A DNA stretch of 64,000 nucleotides, from positions 84,799-148,798 of the forward strand of contig NZ_JAUXOD010000122.1 in the NCBI RefSeq assembly GCF_030682515.1, read 5' to 3'. This DNA is from Hoeflea sp. Lineage in GTDB: Bacteria > Pseudomonadota > Alphaproteobacteria > Rhizobiales > Rhizobiaceae. The notes under the pieces were generated by a model. It saw nothing but the letters and a program-made list of their open reading frames with translations, was not told the DNA's origin and searched no databases. The position numbers were made by a program, and so were the translations under genes. This document shows positions 50,656 to 58,663 of this stretch, piece after piece (positions within the stretch are counted from its first letter, which is position 1; every line of letters starts with the position of its first letter).

Positions 50656-51576
50656 CTACCTCAGCATGCGGCGGGGATCGGCCAGCAGACCGGCAAGATG
50701 CGCCATGAAGCGCGCGGCCTCAGCGCCATTGATCACCCTGTGGTCATAGGAAAGGTCGAGAGGCACCATCGGAACCGGTACCCAGCTGTCATTCTCCCAC
50801 ACCGGAACGGTTTCGGTTCGGGTGATGCCCAGGATCGCCACTTCTGGCGGATTGACGATTGGCGTGAATGCAGTGCCTCCGATGCCGCCAAGGTTGGAGA
50901 TCGACATCGACGCTCCGCCCATCTCATCGGGCCTGATCTTGCGCTGCGCCGCGCGCCCGGCCAGATCGGAAATCTCGCTGGCGACCTGCCATAGCCCCTT
51001 GCGGTCAACATCGCGGATCACCGGCACCATCAGGCCGTGCGGCGTGTCGACCGCGATGCCGATGTGGCAGAATTGCTTGAGGACTAGGGTTTCGCCGTCT
51101 GCCGTCAAGGACGCATTGAAACGAGGGAACTCTCCAAGGCATGCGGCCAGCGCCTTGGAGTGAAAGGCCAGCGCCGTGAGACGCACTCCACGATCCGCGG
51201 CCTCGGACTTCAGCCTCGCGCGAAAGGCTTCCACGGCGCGCATGTCGGCGCGATCATGATGCGTGACTTGTGGAATGACGCGGTTCGCAGCAGACAGGTT
51301 GGCCGCAGCAATGCCTGCGAAACGCGACAACGGCTCGTGGGTCACCGGTCCGTATGCCGAGTGATCCACGTCCCAGTAGCGGGTGTCCCCGGAGGCTGCG
51401 ACAGAGGCAGTGGCACTGGAGGAGCTCCGCTGGGCATCGCCATCGGCATGGCGTTCGACATCCTCGCGCGCGATATTGGTGCGGCCAGCCCTTTGAGCCA
51501 CATCCGCAAGGTCGACGCCCAAACGTCCAGCCAGGGCGACAACCGAGGGGCTGGCAATGAAATCGGCCTGACCCAT
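50656..51576 (-). CDS. Dihydrolipoamide acyltransferase (E2) core without lipoyl domain
   Basis: A 306-residue protein. Residues 7-43 form a peripheral-subunit-binding domain (ASPSVVALAGRLGVDLADV). The chloramphenicol-acetyltransferase-like catalytic domain spans about 75-306, with DHRVING at 278-284: catalytic His279 is present and the usual Asp is Asn283. No lipoyl domain is encoded, which is unusual for E2. The lipoyl domains lie in the separate protein at 53023-54390, and an aldehyde dehydrogenase gene is between them. ATG 51576 follows the upstream stop as TGAGATG. Confidence 0.82.
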   Translation of the reverse strand: MGQADFIASPSVVALAGRLGVDLADVAQRAGRTNIAREDVERHADGDAQRSSSSATASVAASGDTRYWDVDHSAYGPVTHEPLSRFAGIAAANLSAANRVIPQVTHHDRADMRAVEAFRARLKSEAADRGVRLTALAFHSKALAACLGEFPRFNASLTADGETLVLKQFCHIGIAVDTPHGLMVPVIRDVDRKGLWQVASEISDLAGRAAQRKIRPDEMGGASMSISNLGGIGGTAFTPIVNPPEVAILGITRTETVPVWENDSWVPVPMVPLDLSYDHRVINGAEAARFMAHLAGLLADPRRMLR

Positions 51577-51577
51577 C

Positions 51578-53008
51578 TCACCATTCCGCCGAGATATACT
51601 GGGTTTCCATGAATTCCAGCATGCCCTCATGCCCGCCTTCGCGGCCAAGGCCCGATTGCTTGACGCCACCAAAGGGGGCTGCGGGATCGGACACCAGACC
51701 GCGATTGAGGCCGACCATGCCGTATTCCAGGCGTTCGCAAACCTGCATGGCGCGTTTCATGTTCTCCGAAAACACATAGGCGACCAAGCCGTATTCCGTG
51801 TTGTTGGCGCGTCGGATCACGTCTTCCTCATCCGTGAAGGACTGGATGGCGGCAACAGGCCCGAAGATTTCGTCGTGCACGCAGTCAGCCGTTTCCGGCA
51901 CGTTGGAAAGCACGGTCGGCGGATAGAAGTAGCCCTTGCCGTTCGGCATTGTGCCACCGAGCTCCAGCCTGGCGCCCTTGGCAACGGCATCCTCGACAAA
52001 GGCCGCCACCTTGTCACGGGTATCGGCATTGACCAGCGGACCGACATCGATACCGTCTTCCAGCCCGTTCCCCATTTTCAGGGCAGACATGGCCGCGCTG
52101 AACTTGCTCGTGAACTCCCGGCTGACCGCTTCGTGGACATAGAAGCGGTTGGCGGCGGTGCAGGCTTCGCCAAGGTTGCGCATCTTGGCGAGCATCGCAC
52201 CCGCCACTGCCTTGTCGATATCGGCATCCTCGAACACGATAAGCGGTGCGTTCCCACCCAGTTCCATCGCCGGCTTGAGCACCTGGTCGGCTGCAGAATG
52301 AAGCAGCTTGCGGCCAACCTCGGTGGATCCGGTGAACGAAATGACGCGGACCCGCGGATCGTGCAGCATATGGTCGACAAGCCTGCCCGATTTCTTCGAG
52401 GGCAGCACGTTGACCAGCCCCTTCGGCACGCCGGCCTCTTCCAGCAACGGCATCAGGGCCAGCATCGTCAGCGGCGTTTCAGAAGCCGGCTTGATGATAA
52501 CTGGGCATCCTGCGGCCAGAGCCGGCGCGATCTTGCGGGTGCCCATCGCCGCCGGATAGTTCCAGGGCGTGACAAGCACGGCAATACCGGCTGGCTTGTG
52601 CTGAACCACGATGCGCGCGCCCGACGAGGGCGCATGGGTGATCATGCCGTCGGCGCGGACGGCTTCCTCGGCGAACCAGCGGAAGAACTCGGCCGCATAG
52701 GTTGCCTCTCCCATCGCATCGGCCCGGGCCTTTCCGTTTTCAAGCGTGATCAGCCGCGCGAATTCCTCCAGACGCTCGGTCATCAGCTCCCAGGCCTTGC
52801 GCAGGATTTCCGAGCGTTCGCGGGGCTTCTTCGCGGCCCAGGGCCCGAAGGCGGCTGCCGCCGCATCAAGTGCCGCATCGGCATCAGCAAGATCGGCCGA
52901 GGCGACCGATGCGATCACTTCTTCGGTTGCGGGATTGATGACATCAAAGCGGTCGCCGCTCGCAGCGTCGCGCCATTGGCCATCGATGTAGAGATTTGTG
53001 TGTTGCAT
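51578..53008 (-). CDS. SSADH-type NAD(P)-dependent aldehyde dehydrogenase
   Basis: A 476-residue aldehyde dehydrogenase. VTPWNYPAAMG, IIKPASETP, FTGSTEVGR, catalytic Glu in MELGGNAPL and catalytic Cys in NLGEACTAANR are all present. It is closest in pattern to succinate-semialdehyde / glutarate-semialdehyde dehydrogenases. It sits inside the 2-oxoacid dehydrogenase operon, so it probably oxidises an aldehyde intermediate of the same pathway. The start ATG 53008 is used; longer frames overlap the neighbour with arginine-rich, non-homologous sequence. Confidence 0.9.
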   Translation of the reverse strand: MQHTNLYIDGQWRDAASGDRFDVINPATEEVIASVASADLADADAALDAAAAAFGPWAAKKPRERSEILRKAWELMTERLEEFARLITLENGKARADAMGEATYAAEFFRWFAEEAVRADGMITHAPSSGARIVVQHKPAGIAVLVTPWNYPAAMGTRKIAPALAAGCPVIIKPASETPLTMLALMPLLEEAGVPKGLVNVLPSKKSGRLVDHMLHDPRVRVISFTGSTEVGRKLLHSAADQVLKPAMELGGNAPLIVFEDADIDKAVAGAMLAKMRNLGEACTAANRFYVHEAVSREFTSKFSAAMSALKMGNGLEDGIDVGPLVNADTRDKVAAFVEDAVAKGARLELGGTMPNGKGYFYPPTVLSNVPETADCVHDEIFGPVAAIQSFTDEEDVIRRANNTEYGLVAYVFSENMKRAMQVCERLEYGMVGLNRGLVSDPAAPFGGVKQSGLGREGGHEGMLEFMETQYISAEW

Positions 53009-53022
53009 CCGGTTGGCTCCAG

Positions 53023-54390
53023 TCAAAGCAGGTGTCTCAGAGGCTCGCCGAGGCGTTCCGCGAAGCCGGTGACAAAGTCGATTGCCTGATCCTCGTCGAG
53101 TTGGCCGGCCTGGTAGTCGAGCGAAACGGCGTAATCTTCCCGCTCGCGGCAAACAGTCAGCACCGGCGCATGGATTGCCGAGCCGGTGGCCGCGGTGATC
53201 GGCGATCCGGAAAAATCGCGCAGCACGAGGGATGGAACCTGATGTCCTGCGGCGCTCACCGGCCTGGACAGGCGTGAGCGGTCGGCATCGGCGAAGCGTC
53301 CATCCGTTGTGCGAACAGTCCGGGTTTCCACGACAAGTGTCTTGTCTCCCAAGCCTGTCGCCTCACGAAACGCCGCCGCGGCAAACCTGAGCCAGATCAG
53401 GCGCGGTTCGAGATGAATATCGCCGTCATCAGCCAGCCAGGCGATGAATTCGTCACAGCCGCTGGCCGCAACGCGCGCGCCAATGTGCATCGGCGAGGCG
53501 ACGACAGATGCGGGGGAGGGGGCGACGCCGCCCGCGTTCGGGGACGGGGCCAAACTCTCCAGAAGTGCAAGCTCGGAGACATGATAGGGCTGGGGCACGC
53601 CATGCTGGACAAGCAGGCTCAGGTCGAGGCCTTTTTCCATTGCCAGGCGGCGCGTCTTGGGAGAGGCCAGAATGCGCCCGCCCGAAACGGGTGAGCCTCC
53701 CGTTCGCGGCTTCTCCGGCGCTGCCGGTGGCGCCTTGGCTGTGGCGGTGCGAGAAGCCTCGTCTTCGTGAGCCGGGGCGCTCTTATGGCTGCGGGCAACC
53801 GCGTTTTCCGGTTTTTCTGCAGTGATGATGGCGATCACCGATCCGACCGGAACCGCCTGCTGTGCATCGGCCAGGATGGCGGCCACGAAGCCGTCATGTC
53901 CGGCTTCGACTTCCATGACCGATTTGTCGGTTTCCACTTCAAGCAGGATGTCGCTTGCGGCAACCGCGTCGCCCGGCTTTTTGCGCCAGGCAACGATCAG
54001 GCCGCTATCCTGTGCCATGCCGAGCGCCGGCATGATGATGTCCTCGCCGGACGGCAGGACGTCCTGACCGGCATTCCCCTGCGCGCCCCGCGCTTGATCC
54101 GGTTCCGCGGCGCCGGAGGGTGAAGCAGGAGCTGCGGTGTTTGCCGCATCCGCTGTGTCCGCAATCACGGCGACAACCTGGCCGACAGGCACGTGATCGC
54201 CGGCTTCGGCGCTGACGGCGGCAAGAAAGCCGTCGGCCATGGCCTCGACTTCCATCACCGCCTTGTCGGTTTCGACCTCCATCAGCGCGTCGCCGGTCTT
54301 CACCGCATCGCCCGGCTTCTTGAGCCACGACACGATCAGGCCAGTATCCTGTGCCATGCCGAGTGCCGGCATGATGACATCATGCGGCAT
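53023..54390 (-). CDS. E2-like protein with two lipoyl domains and degenerate acyltransferase domain
   Basis: A 455-residue protein. Lipoyl domain 1 (residues 1-78) has the lipoylation motif ETDKAVME with Lys43. Lipoyl domain 2 (about 115-192) has ETDKSVME with Lys156. A binding-domain-like segment ILASPKTRRLAMEKGLDLS is near residue 240. The C-terminal 150 residues align in order with an E2 catalytic domain but end without the HxxxDG active-site motif, so catalysis is unlikely. It probably serves as a swinging-arm carrier for the separate E2 core. It overlaps the E1-beta gene by 11 bases. Confidence 0.82.
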   Translation of the reverse strand: MPHDVIMPALGMAQDTGLIVSWLKKPGDAVKTGDALMEVETDKAVMEVEAMADGFLAAVSAEAGDHVPVGQVVAVIADTADAANTAAPASPSGAAEPDQARGAQGNAGQDVLPSGEDIIMPALGMAQDSGLIVAWRKKPGDAVAASDILLEVETDKSVMEVEAGHDGFVAAILADAQQAVPVGSVIAIITAEKPENAVARSHKSAPAHEDEASRTATAKAPPAAPEKPRTGGSPVSGGRILASPKTRRLAMEKGLDLSLLVQHGVPQPYHVSELALLESLAPSPNAGGVAPSPASVVASPMHIGARVAASGCDEFIAWLADDGDIHLEPRLIWLRFAAAAFREATGLGDKTLVVETRTVRTTDGRFADADRSRLSRPVSAAGHQVPSLVLRDFSGSPITAATGSAIHAPVLTVCREREDYAVSLDYQAGQLDEDQAIDFVTGFAERLGEPLRHLL

Positions 54391-55390
54391 TGATCATCTC
54401 CCCGGCGATCATCTCTCCGGCAACAAGCCTTCGGGCATTGGCTGCCACGCCTTCCGGGGTCGGCACGGTCAGATCTTCCAGTGCCGGGCTGAAGGGAATG
54501 GGCACATCCATGGCGCCCATGCGCAGCACCGGGGCGTCGAGATGGTAGAACGCCTTCTCGTTGAGCCGCGAGGCGATCTCCGAGGTGACCCCGTAGCTTT
54601 GGTGCCCCTCGTCGATGACGATCGCACGCGAGGTCTTCTTCACCGACTTGATCAGCGCGGCCTCGTCGAGCGGAACGATCGTCCGCGGATCGATCACCTC
54701 CGCGCTGATGCCTTCGGCGGCGAGAATTTCGGCCGCCTTTTCGGCAACCTGAACCATGGACGACGTGGCGATCAGGGTGATGTCGGTGCCTTCACGCTTG
54801 ACGTTGGCGACGCCGAACGGGATCAGGTACTCCTCTTCCGGAACGCCCGCCTTCTCCTGGTACATCAGCTTGTCTTCGAAGATGACGACAGGATTGTTGT
54901 CGCGGATTGCCGTCTTCATCAGCCCCTTGGCCTCATAGGCCGATGACGGCAGGGCGACCTTCAGGCCGGGAATATGCGCGACCAGCGCATGCAGCGACTG
55001 CGAATGCTGGGCTGCCGAGCGGCGGGTGGCGCCGAGATTTGTCCGCAGGACGAGGGGAACGCTCAGCTTGCCGCCGGACATGTAGTGGGTCTTGGCCGCC
55101 TGGTTGCAGAGCTGATCCATGATCAGGAAAAGGAAATCGCCGAACATCAGGTCGACCACCGGTCGGGAACCGGTCATCGCCGCGCCGACGGCAATGCCCA
55201 TGAAACCGGGTTCTGAAATCGGTGTATCGACCACCCGCGATGTTCCGAACTCCTCGACGAGGCCGGACAGCACCTTGAAGGGCGTTCCGGCTTCGGCCAC
55301 GTCCTCGCCGATGATGAAGACGGTTTCATCGCGGCGCATTTCCTCGGCAAGGGCCTCGTTGACGGCCTGGGACAGGGTGATTTCACGCAT
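54380..55390 (-). CDS. ThDP-dependent 2-oxoacid/acetoin dehydrogenase E1 beta
   Basis: A 336-residue beta subunit of the AcoB/PdhB type. Motifs are IGEDVAEAGTPFKV, DTPISEPGFMGIAVGAAM, MFGDFLFLIMDQLCNQAAK and TNLGATRRSAAQHSQS. The C-terminal transketolase-like domain ends with APVLRMGAMDVPIPFS. The start ATG 55390 has GAGGAGAAGATCC upstream. With E1 alpha it decarboxylates a 2-oxoacid or cleaves acetoin-like substrate and passes the acyl group to lipoyl domains. Confidence 0.92.
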   Translation of the reverse strand: MREITLSQAVNEALAEEMRRDETVFIIGEDVAEAGTPFKVLSGLVEEFGTSRVVDTPISEPGFMGIAVGAAMTGSRPVVDLMFGDFLFLIMDQLCNQAAKTHYMSGGKLSVPLVLRTNLGATRRSAAQHSQSLHALVAHIPGLKVALPSSAYEAKGLMKTAIRDNNPVVIFEDKLMYQEKAGVPEEEYLIPFGVANVKREGTDITLIATSSMVQVAEKAAEILAAEGISAEVIDPRTIVPLDEAALIKSVKKTSRAIVIDEGHQSYGVTSEIASRLNEKAFYHLDAPVLRMGAMDVPIPFSPALEDLTVPTPEGVAANARRLVAGEMIAGEMINAA

Positions 55391-55401
55391 GGATCTTCTC
55401 C

Positions 55402-56409
55402 TCATGCCGCATAGACATGCATGTCGACTTCCGACGCATCGGGATATTTTGCCTTGAGCGCGTACTCGACGGCCGCAGTGGCATCGGCCTTGATCTCGGC
55501 CTGCATGGCCTTGAGCTCCTCCTCGGTGGCGATGCCTTCACTGGTAAGGTGACGGGCGAACTTGGTGATCGGGTCCTTGTTGTCGCGCCAGTCCTTCTCC
55601 TCGTCCTTGGAGCGGTAATACTCGCGGTTGATGTCGCCGACATGGTGACCATGATAGCGGTAGGTCATCAGCTCCATGAAAAACGGGCCTTCGCCCTTGC
55701 GGCAGCGTTCCACCAGTTGCTCCGTCAGCGAATTGACCGCAAGCACATCCTGGCCATCGACGGTGTGCGCCTCGATGCCGAAAGCCTCTGCCCGGCCCGT
55801 GATTGAACCGGCGGCAATTTCGGCGGTCTTGGTGTATTCGGAATAGCCGTTGTTTTCACAGGCGTAGATGATCGGCAGGTTCCACAGTGCGGCCATGTTC
55901 ATGACCTCGTACATGAGGCCCTGCGCGGTTGCGCCATCGCCAAAGAAGCAGACGGTCACGTCATCCCTGCCCAGCAGTTTGGCTGTAAACGCCGCGCCGG
56001 TCGCAATCCCCATGGAGCCGCCGACGATGGCATTGGCCCCCAGATTGCCGTTTGACTGGTCGGCAATGTGCATGGAGCCGCCCTTGCCCCGGCAATAGCC
56101 TTCCTCCTTGCCCAGCAGTTCGCAGAACATTTCCTTGAACTCTGCGCCCTTGGCCACGCAATGCCCGTGGCCGCGATGCGTCGAGGTGATCTTGTCAGTC
56201 ACCTTGAGGGCTTCGCAGATTCCCACGGCAACCGCTTCTTCGCCCGAATACATGTGGGTCAGCCCAGGCATCTTCGCTGACAGGTAGAGCTGGTTCGCGT
56301 TATCCTCGAAGGTCCGGATCCGAACCATCTGGCGGTACATGCGAAGAAAATCCTCGGCATTGTGCTTGGCCGAAGCCTGGGTTGAATTTTTCGTTTTGCT
56401 GGTGCTCAT
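55402..56409 (-). CDS. ThDP-dependent 2-oxoacid/acetoin dehydrogenase E1 alpha
   Basis: A 335-residue alpha subunit of the AcoA/PdhA type. The ThDP motif is GDGATAQGLMYEVMNMAALWNLPIIY (about residues 165-190, GDG...N), and HRGHGHCVAKG precedes it. The N-terminal tail is short and Ser/Thr-rich. It is followed by E1 beta after 11 bases. Whether the substrate is acetoin, pyruvate or another 2-oxoacid cannot be decided; AcoAB-type complexes also act on unusual ketones. No E3 (dihydrolipoamide dehydrogenase) gene is in the operon, so a housekeeping E3 would be used. Confidence 0.92.
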   Translation of the reverse strand: MSTSKTKNSTQASAKHNAEDFLRMYRQMVRIRTFEDNANQLYLSAKMPGLTHMYSGEEAVAVGICEALKVTDKITSTHRGHGHCVAKGAEFKEMFCELLGKEEGYCRGKGGSMHIADQSNGNLGANAIVGGSMGIATGAAFTAKLLGRDDVTVCFFGDGATAQGLMYEVMNMAALWNLPIIYACENNGYSEYTKTAEIAAGSITGRAEAFGIEAHTVDGQDVLAVNSLTEQLVERCRKGEGPFFMELMTYRYHGHHVGDINREYYRSKDEEKDWRDNKDPITKFARHLTSEGIATEEELKAMQAEIKADATAAVEYALKAKYPDASEVDMHVYAA

Positions 56410-56478
56410 TTTTCGGTTCCCGATCGCCTGCCTTGGCCCGGCCGCAACGGGTGCGAACCGGGCCTTCCAGGGAGGAGT

Positions 56479-57777
56479 TCAATAACGGTTGGCGATTGGC
56501 AGTTCCTCGGCAGGAAACAGCGAAATGACCTCGCAGCCCGTGTCGGTCACCACCACCTCTTCCTCGATGCGTGCTGCCGAGTAGCCGTCGCTTGCCGGAC
56601 AGTAGGTTTCGAGGGCGAACACCATTCCGGTCTGGATCTCCATCGGGTGATCGAGCGAGACCGCACGGCTGATGATCGGACGCTCATGAAGCGCCAGGCC
56701 CAGGCCGTGGCCGAACTGCAGGCCGAAGGCGGCCTCCTCGCTTGGGAAGCCGAATTCCTCCGCCTTCGGCCAGACCTCGGCCACCTTGTCGGTGCTGACG
56801 CCGGGCTTGATCATCGCGATCGATGCGTCGATCCATTCACGCGCCTTGACGTAGGCATCGTTCTGGGAGGGCGTTGCCCGGCCGATATTGAAGGTCCGGT
56901 AGTAGTAGGTACGGTAGCCCTGGTAGGACTGCAGAATATCGAAGAACGCCTGGTCACCGGGGCGGAAATAGCGGTCGGTGAAATTGTGCGGATGCGGGTT
57001 GCAGCGCTCGCCGGAAATGGCGTTGATCGCCTCGACGTCGTCCGATCCCATCTCGTAGAGCATCTTGTTTGACATGGCGACGATGTCGTTTTCGCGGATA
57101 CCAGGTTTCAGCTGCTCATAGATCATGTGGTAGACGCCATCGACCATCGCGGCCGCCTGGGTGAGCAACTGGATTTCGTCCCAGTTCTTGATCTCGCGCG
57201 CCGCCAGCATGATCTGCTGGCCGTCGATGACGTTGAGGCCTTCTTCCTGGAGCGCGTGGAACATGGCTGTTTCCGCGTAGTCGACGCCGACCGGCATGCC
57301 GGCCATTCCGGCGTCCTTGATCAGTCCGGCAATTTCCCTCGCGTATTTGCGCATCAGGCCGAAATCCGGCGGGATCGTGCCGCGCATGCCGACGACGCCG
57401 GCCCGGCAGTGGTCCGGCTCGAGCCAGTCCGAGAACTTCTTGTGGTGCATGGCTGCCGATCCGAAGTCCCAGACATAGGGGGAATCGTCGCCTGTCAGCA
57501 GACAGAACCGGCACATCTTGTCCCGCTCCCATTCGCCGATCTTTGTCGACGAGACATAGCGAATGTTGTTGACGTCAAACAGCAGAAGCGTTCCGGCAGG
57601 CGAGTTCTGCAGCGCCTGGCGCGCCCGGCTCAGGCGATAGCGCCGCAACCGGTCGTGGTCGATCCTGCGTTCGAAATCCACGGATGTGTGACCCCATGCG
57701 GGCAGCCGGTTTTCCCATCTCCATTGGGGTTCCAGATCCTGGGCTGTCAGGATGTTCGGTGTCAGGGCACGCGACAT
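56479..57777 (-). CDS. Creatinase-like M24 (pita-bread fold) protein
   Basis: A 432-residue M24-family protein. The C-terminal pita-bread domain shows FFDILQSYQGYRTYYYRTF (one Asp ligand, but the second metal Asp of M24 peptidases is Tyr), FGHGLGLALHERP (catalytic His), ALETYCP and RIEEEVVV. The incomplete metal set resembles creatinase, a C-N hydrolase of this fold that needs no metal. DddP-type DMSP lyases and ectoine hydrolase are other relatives. Start ATG 57777 has GGAGGAG 6 bases upstream. The operon context suggests cleavage of a small nitrogenous or acyl compound whose carbon skeleton enters the dehydrogenase complex. Confidence 0.75.
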   Translation of the reverse strand: MSRALTPNILTAQDLEPQWRWENRLPAWGHTSVDFERRIDHDRLRRYRLSRARQALQNSPAGTLLLFDVNNIRYVSSTKIGEWERDKMCRFCLLTGDDSPYVWDFGSAAMHHKKFSDWLEPDHCRAGVVGMRGTIPPDFGLMRKYAREIAGLIKDAGMAGMPVGVDYAETAMFHALQEEGLNVIDGQQIMLAAREIKNWDEIQLLTQAAAMVDGVYHMIYEQLKPGIRENDIVAMSNKMLYEMGSDDVEAINAISGERCNPHPHNFTDRYFRPGDQAFFDILQSYQGYRTYYYRTFNIGRATPSQNDAYVKAREWIDASIAMIKPGVSTDKVAEVWPKAEEFGFPSEEAAFGLQFGHGLGLALHERPIISRAVSLDHPMEIQTGMVFALETYCPASDGYSAARIEEEVVVTDTGCEVISLFPAEELPIANRY

Positions 57778-57841
57778 GGCTTTCTCCTCCGGGCCCGTGT
57801 CCACGTGCCCGTTTCAATCGTTGAAAACTGAGTTCAATGCG

Positions 57842-58648
57842 TTACTGGATGCACCAGCCGCCATCGATGTGGATCATCTGGCCGGTCATGTAATCGCTGT
57901 CCCGGCTGGCAAGGAACGATGCCGTCCCGACAATGTCTTCCGGATACGAGACCCGCTTGATCTGCAGCTGGTCGCGGGCGATGTCCTCATAGGCCTGGCC
58001 GGCTCTCTCCTTGAAACCGATCTCGACAAGATCCTTGTCGAGCTGCTCCCAGAGCGGCGTGACCACAACGCCGGGCGCATAGCCGTTGACGGTGATGTTG
58101 TGCTCGGCCAGCGCAACAGCCCCGCAATGGGTGAGTGCAAGGCACCCATATTTGGAGGTGCAGTAGACGGTGACGTCGACCAGCGGTTTTCTCGAGGCAA
58201 TGGAGCCGACATTGATGATCTTGTAAGGCTCTTTCATCGGGCCCTGGGCGATCATCTGGCGGGCAGTTTCCTGCATCCCCAGCCACATGGCCTTGGTGTT
58301 GACAGTCATGATCAGGTCCCAGTTGTCTTCGTCGATATCCATGAAGAAGCGGGGCTTGTTCAGGCCGGCATTGAAGACACCGATGTTGATTGAGCCGAAA
58401 GCCTCCACCGTTGCGGCCACGGCCGCGGCGTTGTCCTCCCGCTTCGTGACATCCATCTTCACGGCAATCGCCTTGCCGTTACCGGCTGCATTGATGCGGT
58501 CGGCGACCTTCTGGGCTTCGTCGAGATCCAGATCGCCCAGGCAGACATTGGCGCCCTGCTGGGCGAAGCTTTCCGCATTCGCCGCGCCCATGCCGCGCGC
58601 CGCTCCGGTGATGAGAATGTTCTTTCCTTTGAGCCGATTGGGATCCAT
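57842..58648 (-). CDS. Short-chain dehydrogenase/reductase
   Basis: A 268-residue classical SDR. TGAARGMGAANA (residues 15-26), a GVFNAGLN segment in place of NNAG, catalytic Ser in NVGSIASRKP and YCTSKYG (about residue 160), and the C-terminal GQMIHIDGGWCIQ. It resembles the SDR at 61787-62584 (WEQLDKDLVEIG against WEQVDQDLMEIG), so the two are probably paralogues acting in one pathway. The start ATG 58648 has GGAGGAG upstream, 15 bases after the regulator gene. Confidence 0.87.
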   Translation of the reverse strand: MDPNRLKGKNILITGAARGMGAANAESFAQQGANVCLGDLDLDEAQKVADRINAAGNGKAIAVKMDVTKREDNAAAVAATVEAFGSINIGVFNAGLNKPRFFMDIDEDNWDLIMTVNTKAMWLGMQETARQMIAQGPMKEPYKIINVGSIASRKPLVDVTVYCTSKYGCLALTHCGAVALAEHNITVNGYAPGVVVTPLWEQLDKDLVEIGFKERAGQAYEDIARDQLQIKRVSYPEDIVGTASFLASRDSDYMTGQMIHIDGGWCIQ

Positions 58649-58663
58649 TTCACTCCTCCATTT

